Below are positions 13,461-20,582 of a DNA stretch of 35,175 nucleotides, in pieces. A model generated the notes under the pieces. It saw nothing but the letters and a program-made list of their open reading frames with translations, made no database searches and was not told the origin of the DNA. The position numbers were made by a program, and so were the translations under genes. Location: the IMG/VR virus record IMGVR_UViG_3300005289_000603, positions 1 to 35,175 of that record. One strand, written 5' to 3'. Every line of letters begins with the position of its first letter. The stretch's first letter is position 1. Source of the stretch: a virus.

Positions 13461-14825
13461 GTGAAATTTTTAGATTACTTCTTCTACAATACGAATAAAC
13501 AAACACCCGAACCAATACAAGCAAAGGCACAAACATCACCTATTGTATATCCATTAATAGGTAATGGCAATGGCATAAACTGGTTTACAGATAACAGTAC
13601 TCAGTACATCACAAACGGATATACCTCCAACCCAGTAATTTATTCAATAGTAAAGCAAATCAGCGATAAAATAGCGGCAGTCCCATTCTATTTATATACC
13701 ATAGAAAAGGATAAAAAGAAGGATTTCAAAAGATATAAGTCCTTTTCAACAAGTAATAATCTGATGAGTGTAGAAGCATTCAAATGCAAATCATCATCAA
13801 TGAAGGAGGTGGATAGTCACATTATTATGAACATCTTGGATCAGCCTAATCCAACTCAGGGGTGGAGTGATTTTGTAAAAGAAGTTGTAGGCTACAAATT
13901 GGTAACTGGTAACAGCTATATATATGGAGCAAAGCCAGAATTCGGTTTGAATAGAGATAAAATAATAAGTCTTACAGCATTACCTGCTCAATTAATGAAT
14001 ATCGTTGCGAGTAATAATCAGGTTGAATATTATAATCTAATAGGCAACAATCAACGATTAGAGAAAGAGAATATACTTCATCTTAAGTATTGGAATCCTG
14101 ATTTTTCAAGCTCTCAGAATGTTTATGGCATGAGTCCATTAAGGGCAGGATTAAAAGTGATGGCATTGAATAATGAAGCCTATAATGCGCAAGGAAATGT
14201 AATGGCAAATAGAGGTGCTTATGGTATGTTGTCAGCTACAGGATCAGAAAGTGAACAGCAACTACAACAGTTGAAAGATAGGTTTAAAAATGCTGAAACA
14301 GGTGAGATTATGATCGTAGCGAGTGAGTTGAAGTGGACACAGTTTGGACAACCATCCGATGAGTTACAAATACTAGAATCGATGGATATTAACCTTAGGG
14401 ACTTATGTAACATTTATTCATTTCCTTCATTGCTTTTGGGCAATACGAACGATAAAACATATAGTAATTATTCGGAGGCGAGTAAACAAATGGTATTTAA
14501 TACCTGTGTGCCTTTGCTAACTGAATTAAGGGATAATTTGAATAAATGGCTAGTTCCTCCATATTCCAAAGCGGATGGTAAACAATATTACATTGATTTT
14601 GATATTACGGTACTGCCAGAATTAGCTCAGAATATTAATGAATTGATAGCCCAATTGGATAAACAATACTGGTTAACTCCAAATGAGAAAAGAGCTGCGG
14701 TTAAATACGGTACACTACCTGATCCATCAATGGATAAGATTTATATACCTCAAAATTTAATCCCAATTGATGAACAAAGCATAACAATAGATACAGGAAA
14801 ACAAAACCTGTCTGATTATCAATAA
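13461..14825 (+). CDS. Portal protein (HK97 family)
   Basis: 454 residues, the usual size for phage_portal (HK97 gp3-like) proteins. It forms the dodecameric DNA gate at one capsid vertex. Typical landmarks are NPVIYSIVKQISDKIAAVPFY near the N-terminus, NPTQGWSDFVKEVVGYKLVTGNSY in the wing, YGMSPLRAGLKVM in the stem region, and FPSLLLGNTNDKTYSNYSEA with a C-terminal helix-rich crown. The only usable start is GTG at 13461: an in-frame TGA lies just upstream, and the ATG at 13454 is in another frame. It stands between terminase and the MuF-type protein as expected. Confidence 0.93.
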   Translation: MKFLDYFFYNTNKQTPEPIQAKAQTSPIVYPLIGNGNGINWFTDNSTQYITNGYTSNPVIYSIVKQISDKIAAVPFYLYTIEKDKKKDFKRYKSFSTSNNLMSVEAFKCKSSSMKEVDSHIIMNILDQPNPTQGWSDFVKEVVGYKLVTGNSYIYGAKPEFGLNRDKIISLTALPAQLMNIVASNNQVEYYNLIGNNQRLEKENILHLKYWNPDFSSSQNVYGMSPLRAGLKVMALNNEAYNAQGNVMANRGAYGMLSATGSESEQQLQQLKDRFKNAETGEIMIVASELKWTQFGQPSDELQILESMDINLRDLCNIYSFPSLLLGNTNDKTYSNYSEASKQMVFNTCVPLLTELRDNLNKWLVPPYSKADGKQYYIDFDITVLPELAQNINELIAQLDKQYWLTPNEKRAAVKYGTLPDPSMDKIYIPQNLIPIDEQSITIDTGKQNLSDYQ

Positions 14826-14845
14826 AGCCATAATACTGAATTCTA

Positions 14846-16516
14846 ATGAATGATAAACAGTATTACAGGCAGTATAATGCGCTTATAAAAAAGCATGAAA
14901 GACTATCATATCAGATAGTGTTGAAGGGTTTTAGGGCTATATATGCTAATGCATCAAAAGAATATTTAGCTAATCCATCTGTTCCAATTGATTTATTGGT
15001 TAATGAAGCTGATACATTGGCTATTCTGGTTAACATATATAATAGTGTAGGATTGGCTACCGCCTCGATGGTTTCTCAATCATTGCCTAAGCAAAAACAA
15101 TCATCATTATTCTTAGAAACTAAAGCAAAAAAACCAAAGCAATACCAGCAAACGCCAGATCAAAACGATCAGGTTAATTACTGGAAACAAGAATTCCTAA
15201 GATTTACCCAGTCAAAAGATTGTGCTAAGAAAGTATCAGGAGTAACGAAAACCACTAAAGAGCAGATCCGAAAGGTGATGCAACAATCTGTAGAGGAACA
15301 ACTGAGCTATAAGCAAACTGCAAAACTATTGTTAGAACAAGCTGATGGAATAGATACTAAAAAAAGAGCATTACTAATTGCAAGAACTGAGAATGCAGTT
15401 GGAAGTAATCTTGGAGCAATCGCATCAGCTAAATCATCAGGGCTTGTATTGTATAAGAAATGGATATGCAGAACTGGCGATGGTAAAACAAGAGATAGCC
15501 ATATTGGAATGGTTGATGCCACGCCAATTCCATTAGATGCATTGTTTGAAGTTGGTGACGAGAAAATGTCACATCCAGGTGATTCATCTCATGGAGCAAC
15601 AGCTAAAAATATTTGCAACTGTAGGTGTGCAGTTGGTTTCATTCCAGCATCAGAAGTCTTGCAACAAGGGATAAATAAACCTGTTAAGAAACCAGTAAAA
15701 CCTAAACCTACAAAACAACCTGATCTATTTGATAAACCTTTACCATTAACTGATTTAAATCTATTTACTCCTGCTTCTACAGTAGGTGAAGCACTTGTAT
15801 ATGCAGTAGATAATGGTTTTGCAAAAGAGGTCAATTACAATTGGATTAAGGATGTGGATGTTGCTAATGAGATGAACAAAACACTATTTGATCTTAAAAA
15901 ACAGTATGGATTAAGGTCATTGGTAAATATTGGTAAGTCTCCAAAATCTGCCAGAGCGTTAATGAGTGCTAATTATCAGGGACTAAGTATTAACCATTCA
16001 ATTTTTAAATCAATAAAAACAGCTAATGCAGCCTATCAAAAGTATGAAGTAGGGTATGCAGATATAATTAAAAGGAACATTCAAATATTAGAAAGTAGAC
16101 CTAGAACATATGCAATTCAGAAGCAATTGAATCAATCCTATGAGCAATTGAAATATAATAGGTTTACAGTGCATTATACAGAAGAAAGCTTTATTGCTGA
16201 TACAGTTACGCATGAGTATGGTCATATTCTCAACGATCAATTAACTGGTGCAATCAATGGAACAAGAGGCGTTAATAAAGCAATGTTAGGTTTTGATGGC
16301 CAATTGAATGAGGTAGCAAAAGAATTGAATAGAGAAGCTTATAGGAATTACATTAAAGCAAAATCAAATGACGATATTTACAAGGTAAGTTATTACGGAT
16401 CAACAACTAAAGAAGAGTTCTTCGCCGAAACATTTCTGATGTACACAAGAAAAGACCCTGATTTACCAAGTTATATAATTGAGTTTTTTGATAAATATTT
16501 TGCATTAACTAAATAA
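14846..16516 (+). CDS. MuF-type head protein with C-terminal zinc metallopeptidase domain
   Basis: 556 residues, much longer than a plain MuF/SPP1 gp7 domain protein. Residues about 130-270 hold the MuF core (IARTENAVGSN, then WICRTGDGKTRDSHIGM, then GDSSHGATAKNICNCRC). A Lys/Pro-rich linker (about 278-300) follows. The C-terminal part (about 305-556) ends with a gluzincin-like protease pattern: H456-E457-Y-G-H460, and an acidic ligand E524 or E528 in EEFFAETF, the arrangement seen in lethal-factor-like domains. The MuF part packs in the head near the portal. The protease may be injected with the DNA as a toxin or effector, or used in head maturation. The MuF domain is firm and the protease motif clear; its target is unknown. 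Confidence 0.9.
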   Translation: MNDKQYYRQYNALIKKHERLSYQIVLKGFRAIYANASKEYLANPSVPIDLLVNEADTLAILVNIYNSVGLATASMVSQSLPKQKQSSLFLETKAKKPKQYQQTPDQNDQVNYWKQEFLRFTQSKDCAKKVSGVTKTTKEQIRKVMQQSVEEQLSYKQTAKLLLEQADGIDTKKRALLIARTENAVGSNLGAIASAKSSGLVLYKKWICRTGDGKTRDSHIGMVDATPIPLDALFEVGDEKMSHPGDSSHGATAKNICNCRCAVGFIPASEVLQQGINKPVKKPVKPKPTKQPDLFDKPLPLTDLNLFTPASTVGEALVYAVDNGFAKEVNYNWIKDVDVANEMNKTLFDLKKQYGLRSLVNIGKSPKSARALMSANYQGLSINHSIFKSIKTANAAYQKYEVGYADIIKRNIQILESRPRTYAIQKQLNQSYEQLKYNRFTVHYTEESFIADTVTHEYGHILNDQLTGAINGTRGVNKAMLGFDGQLNEVAKELNREAYRNYIKAKSNDDIYKVSYYGSTTKEEFFAETFLMYTRKDPDLPSYIIEFFDKYFALTK

Positions 16517-16533
16517 CCAAAGTATTTATAGAT

Positions 16534-16779
16534 ATGGAAGAAATTAAAAACACCAGATATTGCAGTAAGTGCCTTCATTTCGATGGAGAAAAGAATGGAT
16601 GTAATGCATTTCCTAGTGGTATACCTACTGATTTATTATCAGGAAAAGTTAAACATAAAAGTAAATTCCCTGAACAGGAAGGTAATGATGTATTTGTCGA
16701 TGCTTATCAGTATTGGACAGATCAGGGGCTAAAATTGCACCCTATGATAGGTGTGGATGATGCAGAAATTGAAGATTAG
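16534..16779 (+). CDS. Small Cys-containing phage protein after MuF
   Basis: 81 residues. It has C10-x-x-C13, C23, then AFPSGIPTDLLSGKVKHKS with a conserved-looking AFPxGIP. I associate this pattern with small proteins or domains found next to, or fused to, MuF-type head proteins in phages of several phyla. Probable zinc binding by the Cys cluster. It follows the MuF gene by 17 bases in the same direction, so a head-assembly role is likely but not defined. It meets the leftward cassette (16776-17938) tail to tail, with a 4-base overlap. Confidence 0.65.
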   Translation: MEEIKNTRYCSKCLHFDGEKNGCNAFPSGIPTDLLSGKVKHKSKFPEQEGNDVFVDAYQYWTDQGLKLHPMIGVDDAEIED

Positions 16780-17405
16780 ATAGTCTTTAGATTCTTCTCT
16801 ATTTCCTTCTCAATTTGAATAGTGGTCTCTTTAAAGTATCTACTTTTTTGACATTTATTACAATAATAAAGATAGCCAATTGAATCGCCACTTACAAAGC
16901 TCATGGGTTCTTGATCACAATTTTCCTTATCACAGACAGGCAGTATATTTTTAATCTCATACTCATTGATGAGCTTATTGAACTTCCACTTCCATATCCA
17001 AACATTACCAAAAAATTTACCTGCCTTATATTTTAGCATTTTTTCTGTTTTGGATTTCTGCTCATCATAGATTTCTAAAGCAACAGGTGCATATATTTTC
17101 TGAGCTGTATGTACTATCTGTTTGGGGATGGGTTTTTCTTCTTTGAGAATTGGTTCGTTGATTGCCTTCTTTCTTCCTTTCCTATGGTAGAGCCAATAGA
17201 TAATAGAGTACCAGAAGAACGTTCCAAGGACAGCCCACAATGGTATTGGAATATTTGTAAATGACAGCAAACTAAACCATAACCATTTAAATGAAGTTAG
17301 GATGGGAGCTCTGTTATATAAGTCAGTGACTATCGGAGATAAAATGACAGTGGCAATTGCAACAATCCAGACTCCGTTATGCCATTTAGTTTTTTCTGAG
17401 GACAT
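16776..17405 (-). CDS. Membrane protein with C-terminal zinc ribbon, accessory cassette
   Basis: 209 residues from the ATG at 17405. Two transmembrane helices (about 12-28 and 55-75) with short loops, then a long cytoplasmic part ending in a probable zinc ribbon, C158/C163 and C182/C185 (PVCDKENC; YCNKCQ). The start shares one base with the stop of the upstream gene (TGATG). It lies on the opposite strand inside the head operon, between the MuF-linked gene and the prohead protease, so it is not needed for the late transcript. Such inserts in temperate phages are often lysogen-expressed exclusion or defence genes. No family recognised. Confidence 0.65.
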   Translation of the reverse strand: MSSEKTKWHNGVWIVAIATVILSPIVTDLYNRAPILTSFKWLWFSLLSFTNIPIPLWAVLGTFFWYSIIYWLYHRKGRKKAINEPILKEEKPIPKQIVHTAQKIYAPVALEIYDEQKSKTEKMLKYKAGKFFGNVWIWKWKFNKLINEYEIKNILPVCDKENCDQEPMSFVSGDSIGYLYYCNKCQKSRYFKETTIQIEKEIEKNLKTI

Positions 17406-17938
17406 CAATCTTTAGATGAGGTTTCGTTTTTCTTCTGTTCGTAATCTAATTCTAAGATATCAAGTTGACTTTGTAGAATTTTGTCTTTTATCTTCTGCTC
17501 TTTTTCCCATTTTGTACCACCTATACCTATAAAGATAATCCCAAATGCAAATATAACTAGATACCTCCATCTTGCATTTTCAAAATGCTGGTGCTGATGA
17601 TCTATTAAATTTAATCGATGCTCGTTTTGGTTAAACCGAGAATTCATTTTATCAAGCTCATCTAATGCTTGACTAGTAAAATCATTAATATTTTTCTTTT
17701 CCATTGCTGATAGTTTAGCATCAGTAACACTTCTCAAATTTGGAATGATCTCACCATAACGAGCCCTTTTTGTTGAATCGCTTCTAAACTCAACCCTAAT
17801 GGAATCTCTGATTAAGCTATGATTTTCATGATTTTTTTCATTCTCTTCAAAGAAAAATATCGATGTGAGAATTAAGACCACCCCCCCTAAAAACATAAAT
17901 TTATAATAAGAATCGTGAGGTATTGAAGTTACATCCAT
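17405..17938 (-). CDS. Two-helix membrane protein with coiled-coil loop, accessory cassette
   Basis: 177 residues. TM1 lies at about 13-30 (KFMFLGGVVLILTSIFFF) and TM2 at about 126-141 (YLVIFAFGIIFIGIG), separated by a 90-residue charged, helical loop; a charged helix follows to the end. First gene of the leftward two-gene cassette. Upstream, on its strand, TATATTTG (17960-17967) fits the Bacteroidota -7 box, so the cassette appears to have its own host-type promoter. No family recognised; a membrane complex with the downstream zinc-ribbon protein is likely. Confidence 0.65.
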   Translation of the reverse strand: MDVTSIPHDSYYKFMFLGGVVLILTSIFFFEENEKNHENHSLIRDSIRVEFRSDSTKRARYGEIIPNLRSVTDAKLSAMEKKNINDFTSQALDELDKMNSRFNQNEHRLNLIDHQHQHFENARWRYLVIFAFGIIFIGIGGTKWEKEQKIKDKILQSQLDILELDYEQKKNETSSKD

Positions 17939-17959
17939 ATGAGCACGTTAATTAAATAC

Positions 17960-17967
17960 CAAATATA
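17960..17967 (-). promoter_or_regulatory. Host-type -7 box for the accessory cassette
   Basis: On the minus strand this reads TATATTTG, matching TAnnTTTG, about 22 bases upstream of the ATG at 17938. It overlaps the 22-bp upstream element of the presumed late promoter on the plus strand (17963-17984), so the two divergent promoters could interfere with each other. No clear -33 TTTG is seen. Confidence 0.45.
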
Positions 17968-18019
17968 ATATTATTAAGTATTAGTTCCTTCTAAGCAGCC
18001 TTTAACAAGCTATTTATCT
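17963..18019 (+). promoter_or_regulatory. Bipartite late promoter-like element, copy A
   Basis: A 22-base upstream part (17963-17984, containing TATTAAGTATTAG), then 25 bases of unrelated sequence, then CTATTTATCT (18010-18019). The same arrangement with the same spacing occurs at 28486-28542; the 22-base parts agree at 21 positions. It precedes the prohead protease gene at 18036. TTTATCTG (18013-18020) and CAGATAAA (18029-18036) are inverted arms that reach the ATG. Confidence 0.65.
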
Positions 18020-18035
18020 GTAAACACGCAGATAA

Positions 18036-18773
18036 ATGAGTAAGAAATTACAACACAAATCTTTTGAATTTTCTGACCTACAGGTAGACACTGATAGTAG
18101 AACTATTAGCGGTTATGCATCTGTATTCAATGTAATTGATTCTGATGGTGATATGATTGCTAAAGGATCATTCTCAAAGACACTATCTGAAAATAAGCAA
18201 AGAATTGTTCACCTATATCAGCATAACCCTGTTCAATTATTAGGGAGACCAACAGTATTAGTTGAAGATGAAAAGGGATTGTACTTTGAAACTACCATTG
18301 CAGATACTGCATTAGGTAATGAAGTGTTAGAATTATACCGCAACGGTACAATCAAGGAACACAGCATCGGATTTCAAACTGTTAAATCAACCAATAGAGG
18401 CTCATATAATGAGATTTCAGAAGTAAAATTATTTGAATTCTCATCAGTTACTTGGGGGTCAAATTCACAAGCACAATTCACAGGATTCAAAAGTCAGTTT
18501 ACATCAGATACAATCGTTGAAAACTGTGATAAAATGATAAAAATGTTGAAAGCAGACGTCACATGTGACGTCTTGGATCAACTAAACATATTCCTAAATC
18601 AAGTTAAAACCACACACCTACACTTAACCGAAAAGTCAGTTGCTGATGATTTAAACCCGTCTGATGACAGTTTGAATGCAGATAACCCGATGGTCATAGA
18701 TGAAGTTGTTGAGGTAAAAAGCAACGGTTTAGAATTAATAACAGCCTTTATGATAGGCTATAATAAAAAATAA
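18036..18773 (+). CDS. HK97-family prohead protease
   Basis: 245 residues. Serine-type capsid maturation protease (U35/S78-like) that trims scaffold-like parts of the capsid protein. Recognisable features: GYASVFNVIDSDGDMIAKGSF, the catalytic His region IVHLYQHN (probable H63), and KEHSIGFQT with probable nucleophile S110. An acidic residue near 134 (LFEFSSVTW) may complete the site. The last 90 residues are an extra tail rich in Asp/Asn. The gene contains a perfect 20-bp palindrome (18554-18573) in the less conserved tail. It is followed after 21 bases by the major capsid gene. Confidence 0.9.
   Translation: MSKKLQHKSFEFSDLQVDTDSRTISGYASVFNVIDSDGDMIAKGSFSKTLSENKQRIVHLYQHNPVQLLGRPTVLVEDEKGLYFETTIADTALGNEVLELYRNGTIKEHSIGFQTVKSTNRGSYNEISEVKLFEFSSVTWGSNSQAQFTGFKSQFTSDTIVENCDKMIKMLKADVTCDVLDQLNIFLNQVKTTHLHLTEKSVADDLNPSDDSLNADNPMVIDEVVEVKSNGLELITAFMIGYNKK
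18554..18573. repeat. Perfect 20-bp palindrome inside the protease gene
   Basis: AGACGTCACATGTGACGTCT reads the same on both strands. It falls in codons for the variable tail of the prohead protease (around ADVTCDV). In RNA it would make a strong stem. The GC content of its arms differs from the AT-rich surroundings. Chance occurrence is very unlikely; role unknown. Confidence 0.6.
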
Positions 18774-18794
18774 CACTCTCGATAATTAATACAA

Positions 18795-19865
18795 ATGGAA
18801 ATTAAAGAACAAATAGAAAATTTTGGTAAAGAAATAAAAGAAGACATCACCAAAGTTAACACTGAATTAAAAGGCCAATTAAATGCCTTACAAGATCAAT
18901 TCGACCAATTATCAACTAAACAAGTTGATCTAAATGCAAAGTCAATGACTTTTGCTGACGAATTAAAATCTCAATTATCATCTTCAAATGGTAATATTTT
19001 GGGTGCTAAATTTGAATTAAAAGCTGCTTTAAAACCGCAAGCTGATATAAATCCTGAATATAGAGCAGGAATTACTGGTTATGCTAACCGTAAGGTTAAC
19101 GCAAGACAACTATTCGCAATCGGCTCAACTTCTGGTGATGCAGTGAAATATGTAAAGCTATCTGGTTATACCAATGGTGCAGGTATTAAACAAGAAGGTG
19201 TTAAATCAGGTGAATCTAGCTTTGGTATCAGACAAGAAACTGCCTTAGTAAAAACCATTTCAACCTTTCTTATCATCTCTAAAGAGATGTTAAATGATGT
19301 TGATGGAATGGTTTCATTTCTAGGCAATCAAGTTCCCGCAAAATTAGCAGAAGCAGAAGATGCTGAGTTATTATTCGGAACTGGTGATATAAAAGGTGTG
19401 GGAACAACCGCACAACCGTTCTCAGCTACTACAATAACGTTAGGAACTGGTGCAACTCCAAATGAATATGACGTGTTGAGAGTTGCTGTTAATATGGTTA
19501 ACATAGCTAATTACTCAGCATCAGCAATATTAATTCACCCATCAGATAAGACAAAATTAGAATTGACCAAAGACTCAACAGGCGCTTACTTATTCCAATC
19601 AGGAAATATGTCTGTGGCAGGTGTGCCAGTAGTTGAATCTACAGCAATTGCAGAAGGTAAATTCTTACTAGGCGATTTTCGTTTAGGTGCTGAATTGAAA
19701 GAGCGTGCAGGCGTAACGTTGAATTATCACTATCAAGATTCCGATAATGTGCAAAAAGGATTAGTAACTATTGCAATTGAAGAAAGAATTGCTCTACCTG
19801 TATATCACAATGGTGCTTTTGTATCTGGTGATTTTGTTGCAGCTAAAGCAAAATTAAAATCTTAA
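18795..19865 (+). CDS. Major capsid protein (HK97 fold)
   Basis: 356 residues. Residues 1-60 form a charged coiled coil (KEQIENFGKEIKEDITKVN), the usual delta domain that is removed by the prohead protease. The rest follows the phage_capsid pattern: ISTFLIISKEMLNDVDGMVSFL in the spine helix region, LAEAEDAELLFGTGDIKGVG in the P domain, ILIHPSDKTKLELTKDSTGAYLF, and VPVVESTAIAEGKFLLGDFR. Gene order (protease, capsid, connector) supports the call. It is followed at once by a strong terminator (19894-19923), as often seen for this highly expressed gene. Confidence 0.94.
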   Translation: MEIKEQIENFGKEIKEDITKVNTELKGQLNALQDQFDQLSTKQVDLNAKSMTFADELKSQLSSSNGNILGAKFELKAALKPQADINPEYRAGITGYANRKVNARQLFAIGSTSGDAVKYVKLSGYTNGAGIKQEGVKSGESSFGIRQETALVKTISTFLIISKEMLNDVDGMVSFLGNQVPAKLAEAEDAELLFGTGDIKGVGTTAQPFSATTITLGTGATPNEYDVLRVAVNMVNIANYSASAILIHPSDKTKLELTKDSTGAYLFQSGNMSVAGVPVVESTAIAEGKFLLGDFRLGAELKERAGVTLNYHYQDSDNVQKGLVTIAIEERIALPVYHNGAFVSGDFVAAKAKLKS

Positions 19866-19893
19866 TCACTGACCTGATTATTATACTCAAACT

Positions 19894-19923
19894 AAGGTGG
19901 TGGAAATATCCATCACCTTTTTT
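19894..19923 (+). terminator. Rho-independent terminator after the capsid gene
   Basis: AAGGTGGTGGA (19894-19904), loop AATA, TCCATCACCTT (19909-19919) forms an 11-bp stem with one G-U pair, followed by a run of T (19918-19923). It lies 28 bases after the capsid stop and before the connector ATG at 19936. It probably lowers transcription of the downstream genes relative to capsid. Confidence 0.85.
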
Positions 19924-19935
19924 ATTTCAACAAAT

Positions 19936-20208
19936 ATGGAACTATCATTAGTAAAACAATACCTAAATATACACTCTTCAAATAGCACTGAGGATACTTT
20001 AATACAACTATTATTAGACGCTGCTGTGTTGCAAGCTCAAAGGATTACAGACGAATCAAACGCCTTAATTGACCTTGCCTTATTAAAGGATATTGCAACT
20101 AATTATCAACATAGGGAAAACTATCTGGATGCTGAAAATGGTGGTTTAGTGTTATCTAATGGTACTATTTCAATTCTTAATCAGTACAGAAAGGTCATTG
20201 TTTTATAA
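19936..20208 (+). CDS. Head-tail connector (HK97 gp6-like)
   Basis: 90 residues, all-helical, matching the outline of the phage_connect_1/gp6-like family: MELSLVKQYLNIHSS, an Asp/Glu-containing turn (TEDTLIQLLLDAAVLQAQRIT), then a helix-turn region ending VLSNGTISILNQYR. It would form a ring below the portal. I start at the ATG at 19936 because the longer frame from 19897 would run through the terminator. The stop overlaps the next ATG as TAATG. Confidence 0.75.
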   Translation: MELSLVKQYLNIHSSNSTEDTLIQLLLDAAVLQAQRITDESNALIDLALLKDIATNYQHRENYLDAENGGLVLSNGTISILNQYRKVIVL

Positions 20209-20579
20209 TGAGATCAGCTGTTAAATATAATCAGATATTGGAATTTTGGAAATCTAATAAGGTCAGCAATGGTCAGGGTGGATCATATGGCTCTCATGAT
20301 TTAGATTTTACTGATTACGGGTATGTAATAACCAAAGATGAAACCAGAACACTACAGGAAGGCCAACTAATATTAGAAGGCTTTTATGAAATATACCTAA
20401 GGTTTAGATCAGATATTTCAATCACTAAAAGCCACATCATCAAATTAAAAAATAAGTCTTTAACCATTCACAGCATTGTCAATGTTGATGAATTGAACAG
20501 AGAAATAAAGCTGATTGCGAGTGAATCAGAAAACATAGAGATTTTCCAAAATGAGAATCCTTATGAAAATTACCAGTAA
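20208..20579 (+). CDS. Head closure / head-tail adaptor protein
   Basis: 123 residues, beta-rich, of the size and pattern of the SPP1 gp16-like head closure family: an N-terminal strand, a disordered Gly-rich loop (KVSNGQGGSYGS), then EIYLRFRSDISITKSHIIKL and KSLTIHSIVNVDELNREIKLIA. This last part, with a strand pair and the N/D-E-x-x-x-x-I-x-L-I-A ending, is the recognisable feature. It would plug the connector and join the tail. Start overlaps the stop of the gp6-like gene by one base. Confidence 0.75.
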   Translation: MRSAVKYNQILEFWKSNKVSNGQGGSYGSHDLDFTDYGYVITKDETRTLQEGQLILEGFYEIYLRFRSDISITKSHIIKLKNKSLTIHSIVNVDELNREIKLIASESENIEIFQNENPYENYQ

Positions 20580-20582
20580 ATA

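Noticed and set aside
14219-14413. Leftward open frame inside the portal gene
   Set aside because: Antisense shadow within a well-supported structural gene, Ser/Cys-rich translation.
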